Below are positions 14,717 to 14,913 of a DNA stretch of 14,913 nt, piece after piece (position 1 is the stretch's first letter; every line of letters starts with the position of its first letter). The stretch spans positions 1-14,913 of the forward strand of contig CALDNB010000072.1 of NCBI GenBank assembly GCA_937914775.1. The letters are read 5' to 3'. The DNA comes from an uncultured Clostridia bacterium. Lineage in GTDB: Bacteria > Bacillota > Clostridia > Monoglobales > Firm-18. The position numbers were made by a program, and so were the translations under genes. The notes beneath the pieces are model-generated. The model did not search any database. It saw only the letters and a list, made by a program, of their open reading frames with translations, and was not told the DNA's origin.

Positions 14717-14913
14717 ATGAAAGATGTAAATAATTTGTTAAAGGAATTAGGGGTTTCTAAAGTAAAGTTAGCTAAATATTTAGGTGTTTCTAGACAAATG
14801 GTATACAATTATTTAGAAATGAATACACTTGATGAATGGCCAAAGGATAAAAAGACCAAATTATTATTATTATTTGATGTAGAAAACGATGATGAAATAA
14901 AAAATATTAAGCC
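14717..14913 (+). CDS. XRE/Cro-like helix-turn-helix regulator (3' end outside window)
   Basis: The frame stays open to the right edge, giving 65 codons. Residues ~5-33 form a helix-turn-helix of Cro/CI type: LLKELGVSKVKLAKYLGVSR followed by QMVYNYLE, with the two helices KLAKYLG and RQMVYNYL. ATG 14717 has AGGAGG (14703-14708) eight bases upstream. Leucine is mostly TTA and the gene is strongly AT-biased. Divergent placement beside a small unknown gene suggests a control switch of an integrated element or a toxin/immunity-type unit; neither is shown. The full domain content cannot be judged. Confidence 0.75.
   Translation, partial: MKDVNNLLKELGVSKVKLAKYLGVSRQMVYNYLEMNTLDEWPKDKKTKLLLLFDVENDDEIKNIK

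Larger units (their letters stand above)
14205..14913. other. AT-rich segment of foreign character, left boundary inside a broken gene
   Basis: Counted by eye, 14341-14400 has 13/60 G+C and 14761-14820 has 14/60, while 8041-8100 has 25/60 and 9061-9120 has 30/60. The change coincides with the loss of DUF4838-like homology at about 14208. This fits insertion of a mobile element or an island edge; an assembly junction would look the same. No integrase, att repeat or transposase is visible inside the window. Confidence 0.5.

Overview
The window looks like chromosomal DNA of a low-GC anaerobic Firmicute, probably an uncultured gut- or rumen-type Clostridia. The clues are a pyruvate formate-lyase (PFL) locus, a ROK repressor, YitT and PHP families typical of Firmicutes, strong AGGAGG-type ribosome sites, and near-consensus TTGACA/TATAAT promoters. 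No tRNA, rRNA, CRISPR array or insertion sequence was recognised. Genes are tightly packed and every gap is under 200 bases.

Bases 1-4133 (+) are a fermentation operon cut by the left edge: the catalytic part of PFL, a separate 80-residue glycyl-radical piece, the PFL-activating enzyme, a Cof-type HAD phosphatase and a Gfo/Idh/MocA oxidoreductase. The genes overlap or nearly touch. A strong hairpin at 4132-4164 ends the operon and also serves the convergent gene. The PFL is split by one in-frame TAA that coincides with a strong ribosome site, so radical and catalytic domains appear to be made as two chains.

Bases 4163-8578 hold a divergent pair of carbohydrate genes: a 1068-residue glycoside-hydrolase-like protein without signal peptide (-), and a CE15/acetyl-xylan-esterase-like alpha/beta hydrolase (+). 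Their back-to-back promoters flank a small CG-centred palindrome.

Bases 8635-13814 (+) contain a ROK repressor, a DegT-type PLP aminotransferase, a YitT membrane protein, a PHP-domain phosphoesterase and a NagB-like amino-sugar-phosphate deaminase. The ROK gene and the aminotransferase gene share an ATAAATTAAT inverted-repeat motif, a likely ROK operator. Between YitT and PHP, a perfect 28-bp palindrome acts both as a terminator and as the -10 region of the next promoter. The content suggests intracellular handling of amino- or uronic-sugar polysaccharide fragments; the substrate cannot be read from the sequence.

Bases 13820-14913: a DUF4838/GH67-N-like gene starts normally after nagB but loses its similarity at about 14208, where it runs into a hairpin and a much more AT-rich segment (about 22-28% G+C in lines counted by eye, against 42-50% in two lines further left). 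That segment carries a small unknown gene (-) and a divergent XRE/Cro-like regulator (+) cut by the right edge. This is probably the edge of an integrated element or a rearrangement; an assembly join is not excluded.
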